Positions 1-6,608 of a stretch of DNA of 12,698 nucleotides are shown here, in pieces. The notes beneath the pieces are model-generated. The model was not told the DNA's origin. It worked only from the letters and a program-made list of their open reading frames with translations, and made no database searches. Positions within the stretch are counted from its first letter, which is position 1, and each line of letters starts with the position of its first letter. The stretch lies in assembly GCA_964493945.1 (NCBI GenBank), contig CAZBQG010000123.1, positions 1-12,698 of the forward strand, read 5' to 3'. The DNA is from CAZBQG01 sp964493945 (GTDB taxonomy: Bacteria; Pseudomonadota; Alphaproteobacteria; Rhodospirillales; UBA2165). The position numbers and the translations under genes are program-made.

Positions 1-303
1 CCATTTTGGCACATCGTGATGCCGGAGGGTGGGAGCCGTCCACCGCATCAAAACCGAAATCAGCGAGAAGCCGAAGGCATTGCCAAGCCCCTTCAGCGTA
101 TGGGCCTCGCGGCGCAGGGTCTTCAGTGCCTCGGCGGGGGCAATGTTGCCGGTGTAGAGATCGTTGAGGCATTCCTCCATCTGCCCCAAACGGTCCCGGG
201 ATTCGTCCAGGAACTCGCCGGTCAGGCTCAGAAATATTTCGTCCACTTCCATTTTTTTGAAATTCTTGCCCTGTTTGCGCGCCCGTTCACCAAGGAAGAG
301 CAT
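1..303 (-). CDS. Hpt (histidine phosphotransfer) domain protein, 3' end outside window
   Basis: Hpt domains relay phosphoryl groups between histidine kinases and response regulators through a histidine on a four-helix bundle. Read on the minus strand, the frame is open from ATG at 303 to the window edge (101 codons). It contains EFLDESRDRLGQMEECL, an amphipathic helix typical of Hpt/CheA-P1 domains, followed by LRREAHTLKGLGNAFGF. AHTLKG is the phosphorylation motif, with the histidine codon at 102-100. An in-frame ATG at 252 (starting MEVDEIF) puts this His at residue 51, a usual place in stand-alone Hpt domains. That start is preferred because it leaves about 76 bp for divergent promoters, although neither start has a clear Shine-Dalgarno. 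After about position 54 the reading (LMRWTAPTLRHHDVPKW) stops resembling an Hpt, so the end may be disrupted. It could also be the P1 domain of a longer kinase; the visible part cannot decide. Confidence 0.7.
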   Translation of the reverse strand, partial: MLFLGERARKQGKNFKKMEVDEIFLSLTGEFLDESRDRLGQMEECLNDLYTGNIAPAEALKTLRREAHTLKGLGNAFGFSLISVLMRWTAPTLRHHDVPKW

Positions 304-328
304 ATGCTGACCACAGGGAGGAACCATT

Positions 329-1066
329 ATGAAAATTCACGATCTCACCTTACCCATCAACCGGCATATGGACGGCATTCCGGGGCTGGGCCTCTACGAC
401 GAGAACCCGACCCGCTGCGTCGTGCTTTCGGCGGTCAATGATACCCAGCTCGCATCGATCCTGGCCAAGGGGCTGGAGGTGGAAGGTGAGCCCGAAACCG
501 GGCTCAGTATGCTGAGCCGCCTTGAAATCCTGGGCCATATCGGCAGTCATGTGGATGCGCCGGTTCATTTCATGGAAGAGGGCTGGTCCATCGATCAGGT
601 GCCCCTGGACCGCATCGTAAAAAAAGGCCGCATCATTCCCCTGACCCATGCGGAGCCCGGCGCCCTGATCACCGCCGATATGATCTTGGAGACCGGCGTC
701 GAATTTGACGCATCAGTCATTCCCGTTCTGCATACGGGCTGGACCGACCGGGCCTGGGGCACCAAACAGTTTTGGGACGAGATGATCTGCCTGAATACAA
801 GCGTGTCCGAATTGATGATCGAGCGGGGCGTCAGCGCCGTGGCCCTGGATTTCTTCCCCGAAATCGCCTTTTGGAAACTGAGTGCGCCGCCTGAAGGCGG
901 GCCCGGCCCCAATCACCGCATGTTGCTTGGCAATCAAATCATCATCATCCAGATGCTGACCAATATCGCCGCCATCGGAGATGAGGATTTCACCCTGGTA
1001 GCCGTGCCCCTGCCCCTTGAAGGAATGGACGGCTCACCGGCCCGGATATTTGCCATGTTGGATTAA
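329..1066 (+). CDS. Cyclase-family (PF04199, kynurenine-formamidase-like) metal-dependent hydrolase
   Basis: Members of this family are metal-dependent amidases or hydrolases, including bacterial kynurenine formamidase (KynB) and isatin hydrolase. The 245-residue length is usual. The signature motif is visible as HIGSHVDAPVH (residues 70-80), giving metal ligands H70, H74 and D76. The C-terminal motif NHRMLLGN follows, with H196. In KynB, as I recall it, the second His is followed 12 residues later by a metal-binding Glu; here that position is Q208 (IIIIQMLTNI), an unusual change. The start at 329 has a strong ribosome binding site (agggaggaacc, ending 3 nt before the ATG). There is no signal peptide, so it is cytoplasmic. 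The gene diverges from the Hpt gene and precedes bolA by 50 nt. The specific substrate is unknown; no other kynurenine-pathway gene is visible, so kynB is not assigned. Confidence 0.88.
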   Translation: MKIHDLTLPINRHMDGIPGLGLYDENPTRCVVLSAVNDTQLASILAKGLEVEGEPETGLSMLSRLEILGHIGSHVDAPVHFMEEGWSIDQVPLDRIVKKGRIIPLTHAEPGALITADMILETGVEFDASVIPVLHTGWTDRAWGTKQFWDEMICLNTSVSELMIERGVSAVALDFFPEIAFWKLSAPPEGGPGPNHRMLLGNQIIIIQMLTNIAAIGDEDFTLVAVPLPLEGMDGSPARIFAMLD

Positions 1067-1116
1067 TACCCAACTATGCCTACATATGGTTTTGGCGCGG
1101 ATAAGGAGAGCCGATC

Positions 1117-1431
1117 ATGATCATCCAGCAGACCATTGAAGAAAAGCTCCACCGGGAACTGACACCGGCCCATCTTGAGGTGCTGAACGAAAGCCACATG
1201 CATAATGTGCCGCCGGGGTCCGAAACCCATTTCAAGGTGGTGGTGGTGTCGGATTTGTTCCAGGGCGAGAGCCGCGTCCATCGCCACCAGCGGATCAACG
1301 CCATCCTCGCCGATGAATTGGCAGGCGAAGTCCATGCCCTGGCCCTGCAGCCCCTGACCGCCGATGAATGGCAAGAAAAAGGCGGCGTAACCGCCGCCTC
1401 TCCCCAATGCCATGACGGTGGGTCCGCCTAA
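1117..1431 (+). CDS. bolA: BolA family protein
   Basis: BolA proteins bind monothiol glutaredoxins and share [2Fe-2S] clusters, and they affect cell morphology and stress responses. The 104-residue product matches classical BolA closely: ESHMHNVPPGSETHFKVVVV (residues 25-44), SDLFQGESRVHRHQRI, LADELAGEVHALAL with the invariant cluster-associated His at residue 73, TADEW, and a C-terminal ASPQC tail equivalent to the ASPPC tail of E. coli BolA. The start at 1117 is supported by an AAGGAG ribosome binding site (ggataaggagagccgatc, then ATG). Its TAA stop overlaps the TAG stop of the convergent hydrolase gene by 3 of 4 bases. The last 19 codons also contain the minus-strand terminator of that neighbour, so the overlap is intrinsic to a conserved tail and not to a spurious extension. 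Confidence 0.93.
   Translation: MIIQQTIEEKLHRELTPAHLEVLNESHMHNVPPGSETHFKVVVVSDLFQGESRVHRHQRINAILADELAGEVHALALQPLTADEWQEKGGVTAASPQCHDGGSA
1376..1398 (-). terminator. Rho-independent terminator of the dienelactone hydrolase gene, inside bolA
   Basis: On the minus strand a perfect 7-bp GC stem, GGCGGCG / CGCCGCC with a GTTA loop (1398-1381), is followed directly by TTTTT (1380-1376). It lies about 30 nt past the hydrolase stop codon. In the plus direction the stem is followed by TCTCCCC, so it should act in the minus direction only. Confidence 0.75.
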
Positions 1432-2123
1432 ATCCCCTTCAGCACCTCCATGGCGCCGGCCCAGGAGCTATTGCAGATTTCCTCGTTGAAGGCGGCGGGA
1501 TTGGTATATTGCATGAACCCGTGCACCCCGCCCGGAAAAATCTCGACGCGGGCGTTGGGAAGTTTAGAAAAATGTGCCTGGACCTTATCGACTTCCTCCT
1601 TGGGCGCAGCCTGATCCTGATCGCCCCAAAAGAAGACCACGGGGGCGGCAAAATCATGACTGTCTTCGATAACATCGCTGATGGCGCCCGAATGAAAGGC
1701 GATACCCGCATCCGTGTCCATTTGGGCACAGCCCAGATAGGCGTATGATCCGCCAAAGCAAAAGCCCATGACGGCGACCTTGCCGTTGCAGGTGGGGCGG
1801 GATTTCAGATCATTGATGATGGATTGCAGGTCATCCATATTGACCGCTCGGTCGACCCGGCCCATGCGCGCAAAGGCCCGGTCGCGGGCATCAGAAGCGG
1901 GCGCCAAGACGCCTGGATCCTCGTCACGCCAGAACGGATCGATGGCGCAGGCGGTAAAGCCTTCGACGGCCAGACGGTTGGTATAATCCTCGATATCGGC
2001 GGCCACCCCCATGATCGAGGGGATAAGCACCACGCACGGCCCCGAGCCGCTGTCGGGTGTGGACAAATAGCACGGCATGGCGCCGCCGTCGGAAGCCTGA
2101 ATAGTGGTGTTTTCACTGGGCAT
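1428..2123 (-). CDS. Dienelactone hydrolase family protein
   Basis: This alpha/beta-hydrolase-fold family has a Cys-Asp-His triad and includes carboxymethylenebutenolidase of chlorocatechol breakdown, but many members act on other esters. The 231-residue length fits. The triad is visible: C122 in GFCFGG, D170 in WGDQD, and H201 in GGVHGFM. The family's activating glutamate, found in an EIFG motif, is Ser here (IPSIMGV, S36), so the nucleophile would be activated differently or the substrate differs. There is no signal peptide. The ATG at 2123 has an excellent ribosome binding site (AAGAGGAGAG) that overlaps the stop of a 21-codon upstream ORF. The gene ends convergently with bolA and has its own terminator. 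A catechol-pathway role is not supported by the neighbours. Confidence 0.88.
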   Translation of the reverse strand: MPSENTTIQASDGGAMPCYLSTPDSGSGPCVVLIPSIMGVAADIEDYTNRLAVEGFTACAIDPFWRDEDPGVLAPASDARDRAFARMGRVDRAVNMDDLQSIINDLKSRPTCNGKVAVMGFCFGGSYAYLGCAQMDTDAGIAFHSGAISDVIEDSHDFAAPVVFFWGDQDQAAPKEEVDKVQAHFSKLPNARVEIFPGGVHGFMQYTNPAAFNEEICNSSWAGAMEVLKGI

Positions 2124-2139
2124 GGTGATCTCTCTCCTC

Positions 2140-2205
2140 TTATTGCATAAGCTTTTTCTGATTGGCCGCCAGGGCCGGAGCGAATGCTTTCATCCGGTTA
2201 AACAT
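2140..2205 (-). CDS. Small 21-residue ORF or leader peptide upstream of the hydrolase gene
   Basis: The ORF runs from ATG at 2205 to TAA at 2142-2140. It has a near-ideal ribosome binding site (AGGGAGGATCAATC, then ATG). The peptide begins MFNRMKAFAPALAANQ and ends KKLMQ, and is basic and amphipathic. Its stop codon abuts the ribosome binding site of the downstream hydrolase (CAATAAGAGGAGAG), an arrangement that permits translational coupling. I do not recognise a family. It has no run of a single amino acid, so a classical amino-acid attenuator is unlikely. It could be a small protein, a coupling leader, or the decayed start of a former gene. Confidence 0.4.
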   Translation of the reverse strand: MFNRMKAFAPALAANQKKLMQ

Positions 2206-2288
2206 GATTGATCCTCCCTAGGTTCCAATTTAACGGTGTTTATTGGCGTCAGGATTTCATCCCAGGCCCCGTGCGTCAAGGGCCAGAC

Positions 2289-2335
2289 TTGCGCGGTCCA
2301 GACGCTTTGGGATAATTTCGCTATGGGATAATTTC
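2289..2335 (+). promoter_or_regulatory. Putative promoter with tandem 12-bp repeat, possible operator of the oxidoreductase operon
   Basis: The 12-mer TGGGATAATTTC occurs at 2308-2319 and again at 2324-2335, 16 bp start to start. Each copy contains TGG-GATAAT, which resembles an extended -10 element. TTGCGC at 2289-2294 lies 16 bp before the first GATAAT and could serve as a -35. Transcription from here would leave a short leader before the GTG at 2375. The pair could be two overlapping promoters or a regulator's direct-repeat binding site. Confidence 0.4.
2308..2335. repeat. 12-bp direct repeat TGGGATAATTTC, two copies
   Basis: Two identical copies are separated by 4 bp (GCTA) in the non-coding region between the divergent hydrolase and FAD-oxidoreductase genes. 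Confidence 0.85.
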
Positions 2336-2553
2336 AAGAACCGACCAAGACCAACAAATAAGGCGGAAAAGCGGGTGAAGCCAAGAACCGTCACGGAGAG
2401 CCTGGAAACACAAGTTGAGGAACGCCACGAGGTGATCGTCGCCGGTGGCGGAGCGTCAGGGCTGATCGCCACCCTGGCCGCCGCCCACCTCGGGCGCAAG
2501 GTGGCCTTAATTGAAGGCGAAGGCTGTCTGGGGGCACGGCGACCAGCGGCTAT

Positions 2554-3081
2554 GTGGCCCAGTATCTGGGATTCTATAACGGGAAAACGAGAGCCGTCCG
2601 GGGCATCCCCCATGAACTGACCACCCGCATCGAGGCGGAGGGCGGATCAGATGGGTTCGGCGATTACATGATGGCCGAAGCCTCCAATCATCCCCTCACC
2701 CTGCACCGCTTTCCCTTCAATCCTGAAATCGTCAAGATCATCGCCGATGAGATGGCCGCCGAGACCAGCATCGAAGCCCTGCTCCATGCCCGGGTGGTGG
2801 GCACCATCGACGAAGCGGAAAATCTGGACGGGGTTATTATCGAAACCGTCAAGGGACGCCGGGCGCTCAGTGCCGGCGTGATCGTGGATGGCACGGGCGA
2901 TGGCCTGTTAGCCGAGCGCGCCGGCGCCGCCATACAACCCTCGGAAGATGGCGGAGAGCGCCAGCCCAATGCTCTTTGTTTCCGCCTTTCCAATGTGGAT
3001 GCGGCCACCTTCCGCGCCCTGCCTCGGGATTTCAAACGGGACAAAGCGAGAGAAGGCATCGCAAATGGCGAGCTGTTTTGA
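2554..3081 (+). CDS. FAD-dependent oxidoreductase, middle fragment
   Basis: This open segment lies between the frameshift near 2530-2534 and the TGA at 3079-3081 of the broken oxidoreductase. It carries the family stretch YVAQYLGFYNGKTRAVRGIP and the FAD-domain strand IVDGTGDGLLAERAG. An independent start here (GTG at 2554) lies inside conserved sequence and has no ribosome binding site, so it is unlikely to be a separate gene. Confidence 0.45.
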   Translation: MAQYLGFYNGKTRAVRGIPHELTTRIEAEGGSDGFGDYMMAEASNHPLTLHRFPFNPEIVKIIADEMAAETSIEALLHARVVGTIDEAENLDGVIIETVKGRRALSAGVIVDGTGDGLLAERAGAAIQPSEDGGERQPNALCFRLSNVDAATFRALPRDFKRDKAREGIANGELF

Positions 3082-3087
3082 GAAAGT

Positions 3088-3711
3088 ATGTCCTTTGTCA
3101 GCACGCCCGGCGGCTCCGGCGCCATCTGGCAGATGAGCCGCCTGCAGGGGCTGGATCCGCTGATTGACGCCGACGCATCAGAACTGCAACGGGAAGGCCG
3201 GGCCCAGATGCGGAGCATCCACGCATTCCTGCGCCGCGAAGTGCCGGGCTTTGAAGGCTCCATCCTGGCCGGCATCGCCCCCCGGGTGGGGGTGCGCGAA
3301 ACGCGGCGCATTCTGGGTCAATATACGCTCACGACCCCCGACATCATGGAAGGCCGCCAATTTGAGGATTCCATCGCGCTCGGCGCCGGGCCCATGGATA
3401 TGCATGAAGCCGGCGGCACGGGTATCGAGCTGTTCATGCCTCCCGCCCCCTTCGAAATTCCCATGCGATGCCTGGTGCCCGAAGCGGTTGGCGGTCTGTT
3501 GGTGACGGGCCGGGCCATTTCGGCAACCCGCGAGGCCAATGGGGGGGGCCGGCATATGGCGTCGGCCATGGCGTTGGGCCAGGCAGCGGGCGTCATGGCC
3601 GCCGTCGCCACCGGGGGAAGCAATTCGACCCTCTCCATTCCGCCTGCCCCGGTGCGCCAGGCGCTAAAGGCGCAGGACGCATTAATAGACCGCACAGATT
3701 CCCAGTCTTGA
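3088..3711 (+). CDS. FAD-dependent oxidoreductase, C-terminal fragment
   Basis: This is the same reading frame as the preceding fragment after the TGA. It contains REVPGFEGS, the RVGVRETRRILGQYTLT stretch typical of FAD_oxidored proteins, and the C-terminal flavin-binding segment VGGLLVTGRAISATREANG. An ATG at 3088, two codons past the stop, could allow reinitiation, but no Shine-Dalgarno is present. Confidence 0.45.
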   Translation: MSFVSTPGGSGAIWQMSRLQGLDPLIDADASELQREGRAQMRSIHAFLRREVPGFEGSILAGIAPRVGVRETRRILGQYTLTTPDIMEGRQFEDSIALGAGPMDMHEAGGTGIELFMPPAPFEIPMRCLVPEAVGGLLVTGRAISATREANGGGRHMASAMALGQAAGVMAAVATGGSNSTLSIPPAPVRQALKAQDALIDRTDSQS

Positions 3712-3738
3712 CCGGACCCGGGTAAATCATTCACAACT

Positions 3739-5799
3739 ATGCCCATGAGCGAGCGCTTTTTTCGCACGGCCTGTTCCCATGACTGCCCCAGCGTTTGTTC
3801 GCTGGAGGTAGAGCGCCTGGACGCCCGGACCATCGGGCGGGTGCGGGGATCCAAAACCAACACTTATACCGACGGCGTCATCTGCGCCAAGACGGCGCGC
3901 TACGCGGAACGGGTGCATCATCCGGAGCGTCTGACCACACCGCTCCGCCGGACCGGCGAAAAGGGATCGGGGGAGTTCCAGGAAATTTCCTGGGATGAGG
4001 CACTGGACGAAGTCGCGGAAAACTTTATCCGGGCGGCTCAGGCGGGAGGGCCCGATTGCGTCTGGCCGGTTCATTCGGGCGGCAATATGGGCCAAGTGCA
4101 GCGCTACGGCGTGGAACGGCTGCGCCATGTGATGGGCTATTCCCGTGAACTCCCCTCCATCTGCATTACGCCTTCCATGGCCGGCTGGCGGGCCGGTGTG
4201 GGTGCGGCCACCGGGGTCGATCCCCGGGAAATGGCCAAGGCCGATTTGATCACCGTCTGGGGAACCAATCTGGTCTCCACCCAGGTTAATGCCATGAGCC
4301 ACATCGCCAAGGCCCGCAAGGAACGGGGCGCCAAGCTGGTGGTGGTCGATATCTATGCCAACCCCACCATCGAAGCGGCCGATCTGGCCCTCATCATCCG
4401 CCCCGGCACGGACGGCGCCCTGGCCGCCGCAATCATGCATGTGTTGCTTGCCGAAGACATGGTGGACCGGGAATATTTGCAAAGCCTGACCGATTTCGAC
4501 GCCGGTATCGAAGCCCATTTGTGGGAAAAAACACCCCAATGGGCGGCTGGGATTACCGGGCTGGAAGCGGATGAGATCACCCAGTTCGCCCGCTTATACG
4601 GCCAGACGGAGAAAAGCTTTCTGCGTGTCGGCATCGGTTTTTCCCGCTCCCATAACGGCAGCGCCAACCTCCATGCGGTGAGCTGCCTGCCGGCCATGAC
4701 CGGCGCCTGGCGCCACGAAGGAGCCGGCGCCTTTTTTACCGGCAGCAACTTTTGGAAATTGAATACAAGCCTGATCCAGGGGCTGGATGCGTTGGATGAA
4801 ACTATCCGGGTGCTGGCCCAGCCCAGCATCGGCCCTGTGTTGAACGGCGACAAAGACGCACTCAAAAATGGCCCGCCGATTGGCGCCATATTGCTGCAAA
4901 ATTTCAATTGCGCCGTCACCGCGCCTGATACGGGCGCCGTGCTCAAGGGCCTGGCGCGCCAGGATCTGTTCACCTGCGTCCATGAACAATTCATGACCCC
5001 GACGGCCCGTATGGCTGATATCGTCCTGCCGGCCACCACATTTCTGGAACATGACGATATCTATGTTGCTTTCGGCCATACCCATCTGAGCCTGGGGCCG
5101 CGGGTCATCGAGCCCGTCGGCCAAGCGCGCTCCAACCATGATCTGGTCAATGCATTGGCGCATAAGTTGAGCGCCAGCCATCCCGGTTTCGGCCTGAGCG
5201 CCTGGGAAATGATCGATGCCCTGCTCACCGGCTCTGGACTGCCCCGCGCCGATGAGGTCAAAAAAACCGGCTGGATCGATGGCGCCCTGCCCTTCGAAAA
5301 GGCTCATTTCCTGGATGGCTTTCCCAACCCCACGGGGCGGTTCCGCTTTCGTCCCGACTGGGCCAGCATCGGGCCAGACGCGGCAAACATGCCTCCCCTG
5401 CCCGATCATGCGCCACTGATCAACGAAGCCGATGAGGCCTGCCCCTTCCGTCTGGTGACGCCGCCGGCCCGGTCATTTTTGAATTCAAGTTTCACCGAAA
5501 CCCCCACCTCCAGGGCCCGCGAAGGCGGCCCCCGGTTGCTGGTTCATCCCCGGGATGGGGAAAAACTGGGCCTGGTTGATGGGGCGGAGGCCGAAATCGG
5601 CAACGCCCAGGGCGCGCTCCGGATTCCCACCAGGCATTTCGCCGGCCTGCAGCCCGGCGTCCTGGTCCTGGAAGGGGTCTGGCCCAATGAGGATTTCGCC
5701 GGCGGTGTGGGCGTCAATCTGCTGACCGACGCGGCCCCCGTGGCACCTTCGGGAGGTGCCGCCTTTCATGACCAAAGCGTCTGGCTGCGCCCGGCATGA
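3739..5799 (+). CDS. Molybdopterin-dependent oxidoreductase with N-terminal 4Fe-4S site (BisC/COG0243-like)
   Basis: This family uses a molybdenum or tungsten bis-molybdopterin cofactor for oxygen-atom or hydride transfer. The 686-residue product has the expected order: a 4Fe-4S domain with C12, C16, C20 and C49 (CSHDCPSVC then GVICAK); the central molybdopterin domain (about 65-470) including EISWDEALDE, WGTN and GAKLVVVDIYANP; and a C-terminal dinucleotide-binding domain (about 565-685) with VHPRDGEKLGLVDG and a final HDQSVWLRP. C142 in SICITPSMAG is my best guess for the metal-ligating residue. No twin-arginine signal is seen, so it is cytoplasmic. It lies 27 nt after the FAD oxidoreductase, a possible electron partner, and its TGA overlaps the next start (ATGA). 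The first ATG (3739) and one two codons later (3745) are both possible starts, without a clear ribosome binding site. Substrate unknown; this group is usually annotated only generically. Confidence 0.9.
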   Translation: MPMSERFFRTACSHDCPSVCSLEVERLDARTIGRVRGSKTNTYTDGVICAKTARYAERVHHPERLTTPLRRTGEKGSGEFQEISWDEALDEVAENFIRAAQAGGPDCVWPVHSGGNMGQVQRYGVERLRHVMGYSRELPSICITPSMAGWRAGVGAATGVDPREMAKADLITVWGTNLVSTQVNAMSHIAKARKERGAKLVVVDIYANPTIEAADLALIIRPGTDGALAAAIMHVLLAEDMVDREYLQSLTDFDAGIEAHLWEKTPQWAAGITGLEADEITQFARLYGQTEKSFLRVGIGFSRSHNGSANLHAVSCLPAMTGAWRHEGAGAFFTGSNFWKLNTSLIQGLDALDETIRVLAQPSIGPVLNGDKDALKNGPPIGAILLQNFNCAVTAPDTGAVLKGLARQDLFTCVHEQFMTPTARMADIVLPATTFLEHDDIYVAFGHTHLSLGPRVIEPVGQARSNHDLVNALAHKLSASHPGFGLSAWEMIDALLTGSGLPRADEVKKTGWIDGALPFEKAHFLDGFPNPTGRFRFRPDWASIGPDAANMPPLPDHAPLINEADEACPFRLVTPPARSFLNSSFTETPTSRAREGGPRLLVHPRDGEKLGLVDGAEAEIGNAQGALRIPTRHFAGLQPGVLVLEGVWPNEDFAGGVGVNLLTDAAPVAPSGGAAFHDQSVWLRPA

Positions 5800-6605
5800 G
5801 GTTGGCGTCCGCCTTTTTGGTTTTCTTTCTTTTGGCCCAACCGGCGGCGGCGGAAACCAGTTGGGTAAATCTGAAAGATGCGACGGGCACCACCCACAAG
5901 GCATTACTCGCCCTCCCCGAAGGGCCCGGCAAGCATCCAGGGCTGATCTTTCATCATGATACGAATTTGCGCAAACAGGGCTATGAGCGGGGCCGGGAAC
6001 ACGGCTTTGATCTCAAAGTATTCGCAACCGCCCTGGCTGGAGCCGGCTTCGTCACTCTGGCACCCCTGCGGCGCCACGGAAGGTTCAAGCCGGACGCCGC
6101 CTATGTCACCCATAGGGCCCTGACCGACGGACCGCCCCTGGAATTCAGGACCGCCATCAAGGAAGGGCTGGAGTCGCATAACAGTGCCATGGGCTGGCTG
6201 GGCACGCATGCCAATATGGATGCCAGCCGCATCAGCGTCGTGGGATTGGGGGAGGGTGCACTGATCGCGCTTTGGGCGGCGGGCGACAAGCGCCTGGCGG
6301 CGGCGTTGCTGATTTCGCCCACCAAGCTTCGCAAGGCACGCCATCTGAGCCTGAAACTGGCCAGCGATAAGGCGCGTATCAAACATCTCGCCCTGCCCGT
6401 CTTTCTGGCTATGAGCACAAAGGGCCGGCGGGGCGCGGCCAAGATCGCCCGGCTGGGATTACTCCCGGCCCTCAAAGCCCGCCGGTTGGGGAAGGTCTGG
6501 GCGCGCCTCGATTATCCCGGTGCCAATACCATCTTCTACCAGCCCCGGGGCGTCTATTGGGGGGACGTCGTGGGCTTTCTGAAGCAACATCTGGGGGGTG
6601 GATGA
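5796..6605 (+). CDS. Secreted dienelactone-hydrolase-like alpha/beta-fold protein, probable pseudoenzyme
   Basis: The 269-residue protein has a Sec signal peptide (basic start, hydrophobic core to about residue 15, cleavage near PAAA-ET at 19/20), so it should be periplasmic. The fold pattern of dienelactone-hydrolase relatives is visible: HPGLIFHHD, ALAGAGFVTLAPL, then ISVVGLGEGALIALWAAG, and an end resembling YPGAN...FLKQHL. The nucleophile elbow reads GLGEGA, with Glu153 where Ser or Cys is expected. The usual Asp segment reads FLAMSTKGRRG and the usual His after YPGAN is missing, so no triad can be assigned. It may bind rather than hydrolyse. Its ATG overlaps the TGA of the oxidoreductase gene, implying translational coupling, and the solute-binding gene starts 3 nt after its stop. 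Confidence 0.75.
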   Translation: MRLASAFLVFFLLAQPAAAETSWVNLKDATGTTHKALLALPEGPGKHPGLIFHHDTNLRKQGYERGREHGFDLKVFATALAGAGFVTLAPLRRHGRFKPDAAYVTHRALTDGPPLEFRTAIKEGLESHNSAMGWLGTHANMDASRISVVGLGEGALIALWAAGDKRLAAALLISPTKLRKARHLSLKLASDKARIKHLALPVFLAMSTKGRRGAAKIARLGLLPALKARRLGKVWARLDYPGANTIFYQPRGVYWGDVVGFLKQHLGGG

Positions 6606-6608
6606 GCC

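Larger units (their letters stand above)
2375..3711 (+). pseudogene. FAD-dependent oxidoreductase (PF12831-like), frameshift plus in-frame TGA
   Basis: Restored, this is a roughly 445-residue flavin oxidoreductase of the FAD_oxidored type. The start is probably the GTG at 2375 with AAGGCGG 8 nt upstream. The N-terminus gives a Rossmann motif VIVAGGGASG (about residues 20-29) and KVALIE. One G is missing from the run at 2530-2534; adding it restores GCLGGTATSGYVAQYLGFYN, a characteristic family stretch. In the corrected frame an in-frame TGA at 3079-3081 (about codon 236) separates GELF from ESMSFVSTPGG, while the same frame continues to 3711 with PGFEGS and the flavin-binding end VTGRAISATREANGGGRHMA. 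A TGG (Trp) would close the gap naturally. The gene heads an operon with a molybdopterin oxidoreductase 27 nt downstream. Either it is a recent pseudogene or the lesions are sequence errors; downstream genes are intact. Confidence 0.75.

Noticed and set aside
16..441. 141-codon plus-strand ORF at the left edge
   Set aside because: It overlaps both the Hpt gene (opposite strand) and the start of the cyclase gene, and shows no protein family features.
2243..2374. Upstream extension of the FAD oxidoreductase to a TTG start at 2243
   Set aside because: The added residues are basic and low in similarity to the family, there is no ribosome binding site, and the repeat and promoter-like elements lie inside this stretch; GTG at 2375 fits better.
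3727..5409. Long minus-strand ORFs opposite the molybdopterin oxidoreductase
   Set aside because: They are shadows of a full-length conserved gene, with no ribosome binding sites or motifs of their own.
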